The notes under the pieces: generated by a model
Database searches by the model: none
Told to the model about the DNA's origin: nothing
What the model saw: the letters and a program-made list of their open reading frames with translations, nothing else
Program-made: the position numbers and the translations under genes
In this document: positions 1 to 12,230 of the stretch, in pieces
How the letters are laid out: every line of letters begins with the position of its first letter
Position numbering within the stretch: the first letter of the stretch is position 1
DNA from: Biancaea sappan
Lineage: Eukaryota > Streptophyta > Magnoliopsida > Fabales > Fabaceae
Assembly (NCBI GenBank): GCA_037074585.1
Contig: CM073495.1
Location: forward strand, 23,789,001 to 23,853,000
Reading direction: 5' to 3'
Length of the DNA: 64,000 nt

Positions 1-945
1 AGACTTAGCTAAACTCATATGAACTATATGATTCTGAAAAGCTCTAACAGTTAAGCCTTTAGTTAATGGATCTGCTAACATGTTTTCTGTAGCAAGATGT
101 TCAATATGAGTCTGAAACTCTATAATTTTCTCTTTAACAAACAGATATTTAATATCAAAGTACTTTGATCAAGAAGAGCTTCTGTTATTTTTAGATAAAT
201 TCACAACAACAATATTATCGCAATATATCACAAGTGGCCTAGAAATACTTTCAACAATATGAAAGCCAGAGATTAAGCTTTTCAGCCACATAGCTTGAGA
301 AGTAGCCTCATAGCAAGCGACATACTCTTACTCCATGGTATAGAAGTAACTGTAAGAGTCTATTTAACACTCTTCTAGAGATAACTACTCCTACCAATAT
401 AGAAATAGAGCCGAAAGTAGACATTTGGTCGTCAGGGCAACCAGCTAAATCATAATCATAATAACCAATGACTTAAAGTTGATCAGACTTCTTATATGTC
501 AAAAAATGATCCTTGGTTTCTTACAAATATCTCATGACCTTTTTTTTTCACGACTTTCCAATGACCTAAAACTGGATTGCTCAAGTATATCCTTAAAGTA
601 TTAATAGCAAAAGTAATATCGAGACTAGTACAAACTTGAGCATACATTAAACTACCAACATCAAAAGTATATGAGACCTTTTGGTCTCTGGAATGCTCTA
701 AATAATTAACTTCTCTATCGTGTATTTCAATACCATGAGACACACTTTGTTTGAGTGTTCACATTTTTCATAAGAAGCCTTTTCAATAACAGTGGACGAG
801 GTAGTAAGAGCAACAAATTCTTCTTCTCTCAAAGCCAAGTCCATATTAGTGATAGCCAAATAGAGATTCAAAGATTATTTCTAGTCTTCAAAATTGGTCC
901 TATTCAAAGTCTTGATAGAAGTCAAAAACAAGCAAGAAGCTAGCA
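1..945 (-). pseudogene. Ty1/Copia retrotransposon fragment: gag start joined to RT/RNase H end
   Basis: Read on the minus strand, positions 935 to about 735 give a Copia gag N-terminus (NRTNFEDxK, then YLAITNMDLALREEE, then CEHSNKVCLMVLKYTI). From about 710 down to 1 the frame changes to the end of reverse transcriptase and RNase H: VGSLMYAQVCTS, IYLSNPVLGHWK, and near the edge ENMLADPLTKGL. In a complete Copia element protease, integrase and most of RT lie between these parts, so several kilobases are missing. Stops and frameshifts occur throughout. The family motifs are clear; that the join is an internal deletion rather than two separate insertions is inference. The element continues beyond the left edge. 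Confidence 0.85.
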
Positions 946-1435
946 TGATAACAATTAAAAGAAACATTTAATATGTACAATATTATCATGCAATAAAAGA
1001 ATTAAATGGTTTTGTATACACAACCAATTATGCCTTTTAGAAAAAATTTCTTACTTATCTTGGTCCCGCCTAAGGGTCCCGAGCCATAACAAATAAGAAA
1101 TGTAATAATTACAATATACAAATATTATATCACCAAAATTTCTAATACCAATAGGGTACTTAAAAGTTAATTAACATAAGCATAAACGAAAAATGCATTG
1201 TACAACAAATAACATTAATGATAATACACCGATAGGTATAATTATTATTAATGTAATAAAATAATGATTAAAGAAATGATTAATCATTCAACTTACAAAA
1301 TTTGCATAATTGTACTCATGATATGTGAGTTTATAGTTATACAAATCATCAACAATTATATTCAAAAAATATAATAAATACACATCATCCCTAATGAAAT
1401 TATTCAATTTGCATATAGACCAAAAAATTAATTCC
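946..1435. other. AT-rich non-coding stretch, probably Copia leader or LTR debris
   Basis: No gene is visible. The only GC-rich patch is at about 1063-1090 (TCCCGCCTAAGGGTCCCGAG), just upstream of the gag start as read on the minus strand, so the segment may be the leader or LTR of the fragment at 1-945. No primer binding site of the usual TGGTATCAGA form was found. Confidence 0.4.
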
Positions 1436-1439
1436 TTGA

Positions 1440-1815
1440 CTATGACACATCAACAAGGAAAGTATGATATACCAAGGTGCCACTAGCAAAGTAAGGAATA
1501 CTCATAAAATTTCAGGTCCAAAAATCAGTACAGTATTTAAAATCACAAACTTACTCCTACTAGTCATTATATAAAAACACGGATGAAATACATATTCTCA
1601 TTGAAGTTGATCAAAGTGATCAACATGGTGAAATTTTAGGTGTCATTGGCTCAAGGCCTATTTCAAACGGTATATAGATCTCTTCAATTTGCATACTGGA
1701 TGCTCTTGACCCTATTTCTAAAAACTATCATGTTGATCCATGTACATATAATTTGAAAAATCATCATTTAAGAATGTTATCTTAACATCCATTTAGTAAA
1801 GCTCTAGGTCAAAAT
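1440..1815 (-). pseudogene. degenerate Copia reverse transcriptase remnant
   Basis: On the minus strand, from about 1790 downwards, the text reads DVKITFLNDDFSNYMYMDQ, matching the Copia RT motif DVKTAFLNG...YMxQP. After a frame change comes CKLKRSIYRLK and then a diverged stretch with SRSKFVIL. Stops and frameshifts interrupt it. It lies upstream (minus-strand sense) of the gag start of the neighbouring fragment, which is the wrong domain order for one element, so it is probably a separate, older insertion. Confidence 0.65.
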
Positions 1816-1819
1816 GAGC

Positions 1820-2034
1820 CATCAAGAATTAGGAGAAACATAAACCAACTTAGATTCAACCCAAATATAAAAATGCAACACCTAAAAGGAAAAAAATTAT
1901 TTAGCACAAAAAATAAACATTAATGTCACTCTGATAGTGTGTTTACACTAATAGTATTTCAAAAAAATTATTTATTATTACTATAATTGCTATTTTCCCC
2001 TTTTTTCAAGCCATAATTATTTTGAAAATATAAA

Positions 2035-2090
<56 letters not shown>

Positions 2091-2838
2091 TGGAAAAAAA
2101 TAATACCAAAGATTAGACCCATAATAGGCGAGCTCACAATATTACAAAATTATTCAAATTGCATCTTTGGATATCCAAAATAATTTAGCAGAATATTTAG
2201 AAACAATTTACAATAAAGGAATACAATTTAAGTAATCAAATAATTATAAATTGTCTATAAAATAATTAAAATACAGAACGGTGCTACCATGGAAAGTGTG
2301 AGAGATAATATAAAAAATTTTCATGGCTAAATTTTTAGAGAGTACAACATCTAAAATAGGATTCTTGACATATTCAAACCCAAAAACAAGAAAACTCAAA
2401 ATTTTGATCAATACACTTATGATTAAAATTATTTAGGCATAAAATTCAATTCCAGTTCAAATATATATAATTGACATAATCAATATATATGATTTAATCT
2501 CAAATATATATGATTAACATTAATTGAACAATTAATCAAAGTTGAGAACTTGGATACATATATCTATTGATTCAATCCCAAATTCCAATTTTCAGAATTC
2601 CAAATTAGAATAATCAATGAGGGAATTAAATTTTGATCAGTTTTAAATACAAGATCATAGTATATTAATTAACATGTAAGTAGAATAGATCAAGGATGTA
2701 TACTTGGCATGACATCGTAATTCATCGATGAATATTGAAGGTATCAATATTAAAACAGCGATAGTGAGAGAATAATTGTTCTCAATTTGATAAGTTTTCT
2801 ATATACTAGTTAAACTATTTAATGAAGAGTCAGATTAT
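1820..2838. other. AT-rich intergenic DNA with an (AT)n microsatellite
   Basis: No coding potential recognised. A near-perfect AT dinucleotide run lies at about 2038-2086. The rest is low-complexity AT-rich sequence up to the start of the CACTA element. Confidence 0.6.
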
Positions 2839-2864
2839 TACTACAAAAAAATCACTTTTGAAGT

Positions 2865-3250
2865 CGCCACCAAAAATATAAAAGTCGCCACCAAAAGTTT
2901 TTTGATGGCGACTTATGTGGCGTCTGAAGTGGTTGGCGAAAGTCCGTGGCCGAAAGTCTTTAGTGGTGACTTTACGAGTCGCCACCAAAAGTCACCCTTT
3001 GATGGCGACCAAAAATAGTGTCTTCGAAATCCACCAAAAATGATATTTAGTGGCGACTTACACCATTTGGTGGCGACTTTAGTTGCCACCAAAGACCAAA
3101 AATTGTCTTCGAAGCCGACAAAAAATGACATTTGGTGGTGAAATGTTTCGTTTGGTAGCGACTAAAGTAGCCACCAAAGATGTCTTTTGGTGGGAAGATG
3201 AAAAAAAAATTTCTAGTGACTTTTGGTGGCAACTTTAGTCGCCACAAAAA
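2865..3250. repeat. CACTA left subterminal inverted repeats
   Basis: At least six diverged copies of a motif centred on GGTGGCGACT / AGTCGCCACC occur in both orientations within about 390 bp and can form nested hairpins. In CACTA elements such subterminal arrays are the binding sites for the TNPA protein; that role is inferred here from position and family. Confidence 0.8.
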
Positions 3251-3390
3251 ATCACTAATTTTTTTTATAATATTATAATTATCTTTTTCTTTAATTATTA
3301 TAAAAATCATTTAAATATAGAATATAATAATGTTACCATCATAAACTTGTATCAAATACATAATATTGTACAATGTAACCTTCAACATAC

Positions 3391-3572
3391 ATACAAAATC
3401 AACATAAGTTTTGCAAAATCCAAAATTACTATAACATATACAAAACAACAATTCATACATATCCAACTTTCCCTAGCTTCTACAAAATCAACATAAGTTT
3501 TACAAAATCCAAAATTACTATACCATATACAAAACCAACAAGTCATACATATCCAACTTTCCTTAGCTTCTA
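3391..3572. repeat. two-copy tandem repeat, about 90 bp
   Basis: A unit beginning ACAAAATCAACATAAGTTTT occurs at about 3393 and again at about 3482 with few differences, ending in CCAACTTTCC(C/T)TAGCTTC each time. It lies in the non-coding left part of the CACTA element. No function is suggested. Confidence 0.8.
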
Positions 3573-3940
3573 CTTTAATTTGCTAATGCTTGGTGGTGAC
3601 TATATCCATTTATAGTTGTCCCTGTTAAATAAAAAAAAATATCACATAACAAAATTAAAGATAAAAAATATAAACAAGAATACATCAATATGACATGGCC
3701 TTACACAATATGGCAAAAATACAAATGATATATAGTTATAAGACACTAATAAGAGAAGAATACAAATAATAAATGGTTATAAGACACTAATAAGATGAGA
3801 GAATGAAAAGTTATTTAAATTATTTAACATTTCTCTAAATCTTCAGCAAGTTTTGTGTTAGCTCTAGTTTTTGCATGCATTCATAAATCATAGCCTATGA
3901 ATGTATGTATGTATGTATATATATATATGTCAAGCAAGAG

Positions 3941-3975
3941 TTTAGGGTCTAGGGTTTAGGGTTTAGGAATTAGGG
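3941..3975 (+). repeat. short interstitial telomere-like repeat
   Basis: Five consecutive 7-bp units read TTTAGGG, TCTAGGG, TTTAGGG, TTTAGGA, ATTAGGG. TTTAGGG is the common plant telomere unit. The run is too short to be a real telomere and sits inside the CACTA element, next to a short GTAT/AT microsatellite. Confidence 0.7.
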
Positions 3976-4661
3976 AAAGGGAATTCAAAAGTCTTGAATG
4001 TATAATTTCTAGTGAACCTTACCTACCCCGATGGATGTTTTAAAATTTTAAAACAAAGGCAAGGGAATCGTTACATATTGAAATAATTGAGGAACAAAAA
4101 CAAATAATAACGAAAGAGGTAAGCAACCACACTTGTTATGATAAGGCACTAAAGATTAAAATAAATTGTGAAGTTACTGAATTAAAGAAAGGTGTTATAT
4201 ACAAGCCTAAGGCCAACATATCAATGGCACAACTAGAATCAATTCTATCACTATGCTATCACTATGCTAAATGCTTGTTTTTACCAATTACCACCACTCA
4301 CATCTCCAAAATCAATGAACATATATTTCCCCCTTCTATTCTACATCCTATACTTTACCTCAATTATTATAAACTATATATGGATTTCAAACACTATGAC
4401 TCATGAAAGTCCTTCATTTCCTAATTAATCCAGACTAAAATATGCATTTTCAACATCATTACACAAAGTGTAAGAATGAAACTAATATGTAGTAAATATG
4501 AAACTAAAACACAGTTAATGGTTCAACTCAAAAAGAATCAATAGCCCAATACAAAATGAAAATGAATAATGGTCCAAATGCTAAGTGTCTTCCACAGCCT
4601 AAATATCATCAGCCTACTCAATATTTATTAACACAACCAATTGAAATATTAATAAAAAGGT

Positions 4662-7600
4662 TCAAGAAAATACTCGTTGCATTGTAGCCATAAACGTAGC
4701 CAATTGTTGGTTGATCTTGGCATCTATCTCAATCTGTAACTTTCTTTCCATCTCTGCCCTTGCTTCTTGTAATTTTTGATCTAGTTTTTCTTGTAACTTT
4801 TGATCCATATCTGCTTGCATCTGTTCACGCACACTCTCTAATGCAGAAGACACTCGGAAATTAACCTCAACCTGGTCTATGGTCCTTTTTCTTGGAGGTT
4901 TCGCCCCATAACCCATGCCGCGAACAAACCCAGTCCTCTCACCAAGAACATCCACCAAAATTTCTTCCCTAGTCAATTGAGAATCAGCTTCGATATGAAA
5001 GTAATGGTTGGAACCCAAGAGGGGGGGTGAATTGGGTTTTATAAATTTTTCACAAGAATTAATTGGAAGTTAAAATGATTTTCTGTAAAAGTACAATGCT
5101 TAGGATAATAAATACAATACAGAAAATCAATGTGCTGTTAAGATAAATAATTATAAAGATCAAGGAATTAAAGAATATATATCAATATGCACAAATTAAA
5201 GAGTAAGAGATAGAGAAAGCAAACTCGGAGATTTATACTGGTTCGGCTAATCCAAGCCTACATCCAGTCCTCAAGAGACCACTTGAGTATTTCCACTATA
5301 ATTGCAAGTTTAATCCGGGTACTTGCAAACCACTACAACCACGCAAATTCGATCCGGGTATTTGCGAAACCACAATGGAGAATTTATGAATCCGGGCTCC
5401 TCCTCAACCCAAAGCAAGTTCTTCCAACACCGGTACTTGCGAACCTCAACTCAGAATAATATATGTGTTGATCAAAATCAACAATACAAAGAAACTCTCT
5501 CTAAAGAGTAGATGAAAACAAATGAAGCTCTAATAACTCTAATGATAGAGAATATGCAAGATTTGGCTCAAGAATGCTTTCCTTTCTCTCAAAGATGATA
5601 GAAGAAGTTAATATCACATTGTAGGACTTTGTTCTTGCTCAAAATCGTGTATCTAAGGTCATATATATAAGATTTTACAAAACTAGCCGTTATATAGCCG
5701 TTATAGTGCAGTCCAGATTTTGAGCTTTCTTTAAAAATTCATAACTCCCTCATTTGAACTCCGTTTTAAACAAATAATATACCGTTGGAAAGCTCTTGGA
5801 GTCTAGTTTCAAATGAGCCAAGTTTTACTCAAAAATTATTTTTCTTTTAAAAGATATAATCAAAATACTGACTATAGGTCAGAACAGAATAATTTTTTAT
5901 TACAGTAAAATCAACTTTCAATTTTTCAAACTATATTTTGAATAGTCATATATTTCTCATTTGGACTCCGTTTTGAATAAATAATATACCGTTGAAAAGA
6001 TCTTTGAGTCTACTATCAAATGAGATTAAGATACTTGAAAAACCGATTTTTCATTTATGAGATATGATATAAGGAGTGACCAAAGGTCAAAAAATAACTT
6101 TTGTAAAACTTCATATCTCACTAACTTTTTGTTCAAAAATGCTTGAGCCAATGTATGCAAATCTAAATCATTGAGTTGCACAAATATACTAGCCTATATA
6201 AAATATACCTAATTTAAACACATAGGCTATCTTGATGCATCCAAGCTTCCAAGACTTCAAATCTTCTAATTCTTCATTTCTTGGAGCTTCATCCTTGCAT
6301 GTTGTTTTCCTTGAGTGAAGCATGATATTGCTTTTCCTTGTTCTTCAATACAATCCTCACTCTTCTTGTTTTGAATCAACCTATAAAATATATCTTACTT
6401 GCAAACCCAATGGTTAGTTTAATAGCATGATTCAATATATGCAACATACATATTAAATAACATAATCATGCTTAAGTACTTGTAGCATATATATGATAAT
6501 TAATCTTTATATATATCAATGATACTATTCAAATATATTTGTCATCATCAAAACTTATGGCATATAGCCTTAGGGTCAACACGATAGATTGTTGTTGAAC
6601 CACAAGCTCTTGGTGACGACCCTAAAGTTAAAACACCAATTGGTTAAGATCAATTTAAAAGACATGTCAATTTTGTAAAAAAGTTAATAAAATTGTGAAA
6701 CATACATGAATTTCTTGAGACTTGGGATCTAACCATACCGTTTCTCCTTCCTTTGTCTTCCAAGTGTGTTGGATCTCCCACACAACGTCAGGCGTTGACT
6801 TTTCCCCAGTATTTGGGTCCCTCTACAAAGAAACTTACACTGATCATATAGATACATTATCATTTTTTTCAAAAAATCTAAATACAATACTAGCACTCTC
6901 AGTCTTCAAAAAATGAACCCAAAGTAAACCATATAACAGATAACAAAACTAGCCAAAGGATAGAATCAAGAAGCAACAAATGCATCAATGAAGCAATTAG
7001 TTTTTACCGTGGATTCTTCTATTTCTGCAAATGACTTTGGGCCACTCGAATGCTTTACTATTTGTAGACTCCTATTGATTTTGTTTCTTTCACTTTTAGT
7101 CTACCATATCAAATAGTTAGTCATTAAAACTAAAAAAAAAGTGACAAAACATTTCATCAAAATATATTATTAACATGATACCTTGAAACCATGAGAACCA
7201 AAATATTCTATTAGCCATTCCCAATCTTCTTCACCAACACCTTCTGGCTTATTAGCTAGCCTTTCCTCATCAGTTGCATATTGTTCATAGTGTGTGTGCA
7301 ACTTACTGTTCCAAGTTCTAAAAATCTTTTGAAATGTCATAATAACATAACTTTGTAATTCCATTTCTTTTCGAGCATTAGAAGTTGTAAATTTCTCCTA
7401 AGACAATAATAGAAAATTATAATTGTTAGACATAATGCAATAACCACAACAAATAATTATAAGAATGAAATAATTTAGTTACACAATTGTTACCTTCACC
7501 CTTAACCACATTGCTTCATTATACTTTGTAGAGGCTTGTTTCCAATCAGCATTGCATTCTTTAAATGAAATTGTGGTCCTCACTACTAGGCCACAATAAT

Positions 7601-8089
7601 TAGCAAGTTTCCTTGCCCCAGGTCCAATAGCTCTATTAACATAATCAGACATATTGATCTCAATTTTCCCTCCATTTCTTGTCTTCATATCCACCTCAAT
7701 GGATCTATAACATCCTCTCCCCTTCTTATTTATACTACAAGAAGCTAATATGAACAATAAAAAAACAAACTAAAGATCACCAAATTATCTTGGATGAAAG
7801 TATAAAATTTCATACACTTTGTTTATAAAGCATGCGACAAACCTGCACTACTAAGATTCGGCGAGGCTTGTGTTAGTGTAATATTTACAGCTTGTGCCAC
7901 TGGTTGAGTAATAACTTGTGGCATTGGTTGGGGCAGTTGGGGTTGTGGTTCTAGATTAGATTGTGAGGGTTGAAAGCGTAAGTTTGAGGTTACTTCACCA
8001 TCCTTCTCATATCTTCCTCGTCCAGTGTTACGTGCAATGCCTTTCTTACCAATTGGTCCACCACCTCTCCCCCTTCCAAATCCTGTCAT
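4662..8089 (-). pseudogene. TNPA-like (Ptta/En/Spm-type) CACTA protein gene, interrupted
   Basis: Several exons read on the minus strand. About 8089-7823 gives a Gly/Arg-rich N-terminus (GFGRGRGGGPIGKKG) followed by a Pro/Gln-rich stretch. About 7757-7479 gives a segment with KIEINMSDYVNRAIGPGA. About 7364-7170 contains WNSKLHTHYEQYATDEERL and EEDWEWLIEYF. About 7110-7010 and 6840-6706 give RDPNTGEKSTPDVVWEIQHT. After the inserted LTR, 4995-4662 gives LTREEILVDVLGERTGFVRG, GYGAKPPRK and a Gln/Glu-rich coiled-coil C-terminus. These match the plant transposase Ptta/En/Spm family, the TNPA-like DNA-binding partner of the TNP2 transposase. Exon limits are estimates. The solo LTR at 4996-6581 splits an exon, so no full protein can be made. 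Confidence 0.8.
4996..6581 (-). mobile_element. solo LTR, same family as the gag-only retrotransposon at 25.8-36.6 kb
   Basis: The sequence starts TGAAAGTAATGGTTGG and ends CCTTAGGGTCAACA, and it is flanked on both sides by the 5-bp target duplication CGATA (4991-4995 and 6582-6586). It aligns over its length with the LTRs at 25791-27484 and 32990-36624. It is 1586 bp because it lacks the block of about 110 bp that holds the GTCGACC palindromes in the other two. It interrupts the TNPA-like gene. A solo LTR arises by recombination between the two LTRs of a full element. Confidence 0.93.
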
Positions 8090-8172
8090 GTTACTGCATC
8101 ATTATAAGTAAAGAGTAAGTAGCATTACTAATGTATGTATATGATGTATTTAAAATGTGTAAATAACATAGC

Positions 8173-11100
8173 TTATAAAATATAATAAAGTGGAATACAT
8201 ATATATTTGTTTACATCCTTACAATGATTATCAAGTAACTCTTCTTCACTTTCCTCAGTTATGGTAACATCTACTTCATTATCATCAATGAAATTTGCAT
8301 CTTCAACATTTTGTGCTTGTAAATGTTCACTTGCACAAGTAATACTTTGCGGCTCGACATCATCCCTATGTAAGGCCACTGTGATTTCATTTTCGACTAC
8401 ATTGCTATCTAATGCGGCCAATTCAACCTTCATCTGTTGATGTGCTTCATCTTGGTGGTTGACTAATAATTGATTATCTTCAACATCATTATCATTCTCT
8501 AGGGGCATATTAAATAGGTCACACGGATGTGTCTTCACCACGACAAGCCAATCTTGATCAACAATATCAGGTACATAGAAAAACTTGTTCTGCTTGAGAT
8601 GCCAAGACAAATGGCTCATTTGTATTCAATGAATGACGAGTATTAATTCTTGTGAATCCATAATTATCAATTTTATATCATTTTCCTAATTGAGCTACAT
8701 CCCACCAATGACACTTGAAGAGATACACTTTGTTGTTGCCCACATAAGACAATTCATAAATATGCTCAATTATGCCATAATACTCTTTTTCAGAGTTTGA
8801 ATCATCCCCTTTGACAACAACTCCACTATTTTGAGTTTTTTTTCCAAAAGCACGAGCTTTTGTATGAAATCTAAAACCATTGACCATATATATGGGATAT
8901 AAGTTTGCCACCCTATTAGAACCAATTGCTAAGCTAACAAGGTCATCACTTTTAGCTCTTTGTTGACATAATGCAAGGACCTATATAAACAAATACTATT
9001 TGTTACCATTTAAAATTTATATATAAACTAAAAAAGTGTATTAAGCCATGTAGATATACACTTACACATGCACGAAACCAACTAGGAAACTCCTGAAAAT
9101 GTCTCTCATCCACCATTGTTGAAGTTTGTATTTCAATCTCTTTCTTATGCTCCCTACAATTGGTAAGCCAATTAGTTTAACATATATTGACTATAGTTCT
9201 TTGTGGAAATTTTGGGAATAATGTGAACTTACTCCAAGAACGGCCAAATCTCCTCACAATTTTGAAGTACATACATGCAAGCTTGATTAAACTCTTCATC
9301 AGATAAAGTGATGGACTCAGAACGCCCTTTTGCTTGCCCAGTCCGTTTGAATATAGACACGTTACTACACATCATGGGTCCATCATCATTCCGAGGAGGT
9401 ATGTTAAACTTGGTGGGAATATTCTTCAAGTACCGTGAATAAAAAGTTAGGCTTTCTTCTACTAAATAACCTTTTACAATTGAACCTTCTAGACGAGCCA
9501 AATTGCGAACATATGATTTAAGTGTCCGCAAATACCTATATATGAAGGCTAAAATAATAAGATTCATAGCACAAAAGATTTATGTAACTTTAGAATAGAA
9601 TATCATGATATGTTACCTTTCCACAAGTACATCCATCGATATTGCATAGGTCCAGCAACCTTTACCTCTCTTGCCAAGTGAATTGGCAAGTGAACCATGA
9701 TATCAAAAAAAGTTGGTGGAAATACTATTTCTAGTTTGCATAAAGTTGCAGGAATCTGAGCCTCAAGAATATCAAGATCTTCAATAGTTAAGCACTTGGA
9801 GCATAGATTTTTAAAAAATTTACCCAACTCTATAATTGGTTCACAAACTTCTTTAGGCAACAAACCACGTATTGCAATTGGGAATATATCTTGCAATAAT
9901 ACATGATGATCATGACACTTCAATCCAAAAAATTTTTTCTCCCTCACATTCACACATCTTGCAATGTTTGATGAGAAAGCATCTGGAACCTTCAAATTAG
10001 TTAAGAAGTTGCATACTTTCAACTTTTCATGTGAGGATAACGCATAGCATGCTACAGGCAACAAAACATTATTTCCATCTTCAATTGGATATAACCCTTG
10101 TCTAATGCCTAAATCCACCAAATCATATCGACTCTTCAAAGTGTCTTTGGTCTTTCCAACCATATTCATCACTGTTGATATGATGTTGTCAGAAACATTT
10201 CTTTTTATATGCATGACATCAAGGTTATGTCGTAGCAAAAGGGATTTCCAATAAGGCAAATAAAAAAAAATACTCTTCTTCCTCCAATTGTAAGTGCGGT
10301 CGAGATGGTCACGCTTTCGCTTTTGACCTTTCCCAAAAGTCACATTGCCCAACCTTTGTAATTGCCTAAGTGCTTCATCACCACTTAAAGGAATAGGTGC
10401 AACACCATTTTCTACTTTCCCATCAAACGCCCTCCTATTCTTACGCCATGGATGATTGGTTGGTAAGAAGCGGCGATGACCCATATAACACAACTTGTTT
10501 CTCAAAGAAATAGAATGTGTATCCTTGTGACAACAAGGACATGCAAGCTTGCCTTTAGTTGACCATCCTGAAAGGTTTCCATATGCAGGAAAATCATTAA
10601 TTGTCCACAAGAGAGCTACATGCATATTGAAATTGGACTTTGAGTAGGCATCATATGTCTCTACCCCATCCTCCCATAATTCCCTTAATTCTTCAATCAT
10701 TGGTTGTAAATAAACATCTATGTCATCACCTGGACACTTAGGGCCAGGAATGAGAAGTGTCAACATAAAGTATGGCTGCTTCATGCAATTCCAAGGTGGC
10801 AAATTATATGGTACTAGAACAACTGGCCAAATACTATGAGTAGTGCTCATATTCCCATATGGTTGGAACCCATCACTAGCTAGCCCCAACCGTACATTTC
10901 TAGGATCAATAGAGAAGTTAGGATGTTGGTTATCAAAGGATTTCCAAGCTAGAGAGTCTGAAGGATGTCTTAACATACCATCATCAATTCGTTCATCCTT
11001 GTGCCATCTTATCTCTTTAGCTGTGGTTTTGGCCATGTAAAGCCTTTGCAACCTCAGCTTTATTGGAAAATGCCGCAAAACTTTATGTGCCAGTTTCTTG

Positions 11101-11842
11101 CCTTTAGGTCTATCCAACTTCCATCTAGATGTGTTGCACTTTGGACATGATTTTGCATTGGCATGCTCACCCAAATATAAAATGCAATCATTCTCACACA
11201 CATCTATCTTGGTATAGTCCAAACCTAGCTCTTGGATAACCTTCTTAGCTTCATAGTAAGACTTTGGTACTAATGACCCCTCAGGAAGAACTTCTTTGAA
11301 AAAGCTCAACAAGGCATCCATAGATTTATTGCTCCAATGATTGAGGCACTTCAAGTGTAGTAGTCTAACAATGAATGACAACTTTGACACTTTGTTACAT
11401 CCTGGATAAAGATCTGTTTCAGCATCTGACAATAATTCATAGAATTTTCTTGCATTTATATTTGGCTCTTCATTATTTTCAAAATCTCTATTCATTCCCT
11501 CTTCATTGACATATCCACATGCATCGCGTACCATCTCTATAACTTTATCTTCCTCAATAATATCCTCTTCATCTACTGGATCATTAAAGGGACTTTCATA
11601 TCTTGCTGAACTTTCTCCATGTAAGTCCCACACTTGATGACTATCCCAAAAACCATTCTTTATAAGTCTAATCTTATTTGAATTCTAAGCTTGAACGTTG
11701 TGTTCATACATCCCCTATAAGGACATCGAATTTCATTTTTTACCCGTGGTTGACTAAAGGCCCATTCAAGAAAGCTATCTATTCCTTTGATATATGCTGG
11801 ATCTACTCTATTCTTAATCTTCAACCAACTTTTGTCCATCAA
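8173..11842 (-). pseudogene. TNP2-type CACTA transposase
   Basis: Read on the minus strand. About 11842-11660 is the transposase-associated N-terminal domain (MDKSWLKIKNR, FLEWAF, IRCPYRGCMN). The large exon 11633-9603 carries a CENDCILYLG...CPKCNTSRWK zinc-ribbon-like segment, the Transposase_21 core (GWSTKGKLACPCCHKDT, LDVMHIKRNVSDNII) and the start of the DUF4218 domain (PPTFFDIMVHLPIHLAREV, GPMQYRWMY). About 9567-9229 completes DUF4218 (YLRTLKSYVRNLARLEGSI). About 9150-9068, 8985-8678 (DUF4216, with EYYGIIEHIYELSY and FKCHWWDV) and 8619-8173 form the C-terminus. The family catalyses excision and insertion at the element ends. Frameshifts appear between 11690 and 11650 and at the end of the big exon, where the expected YPFERYLRTLK is changed to YLWKG. 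This copy is probably dead. Confidence 0.88.
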
Positions 11843-11899
11843 AATAAGCTACAATTACACATTTTAATCATAAAATAAGCCATATGTTGAAAGCTTAAT

Positions 11900-12230
11900 G
11901 TACTAATTTTAATTTGACAGCAAAACAACAAAAGATCCGCTTCTACCAAGTCTCATTTTAATTTGACAATAAAAAAAAATTCTAACAGCAAAACAACAGA
12001 AAAATTGACAGCAAAACATCAAAAAAATTTAAGAGCAAAATAATAGAAATTTTAACAGCAAAACAACATAAATTTTAACAACAAAACAACAGAAAATCTG
12101 ACAGCAAACTAGCACAAAATTTGACAACAAAATAGCAGAGATATGATAGCAAAATAGCTGAATTTTTACCAGCAAAATAGCAAAAAAAAAATTAAATAGA
12201 ATAGCAAACAAAATTTGACAAAGTAGACAA
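11900..12230. repeat. degenerate short tandem repeat (AACAGCAAAACAACA type)
   Basis: About a dozen variable copies of a 20-30 bp unit built on GACAGCAAAACAACAGAAAA. The repeat gives an artificial hydrophobic open frame on the minus strand. It lies upstream of the TNP2-like gene inside the CACTA element. Confidence 0.75.

Noticed and set aside
12029..12211. 60-codon hydrophobic open frame, membrane-protein-like
   Set aside because: It is the translation of a degenerate AACAGCAAAAC repeat; no start context and no conserved sequence.
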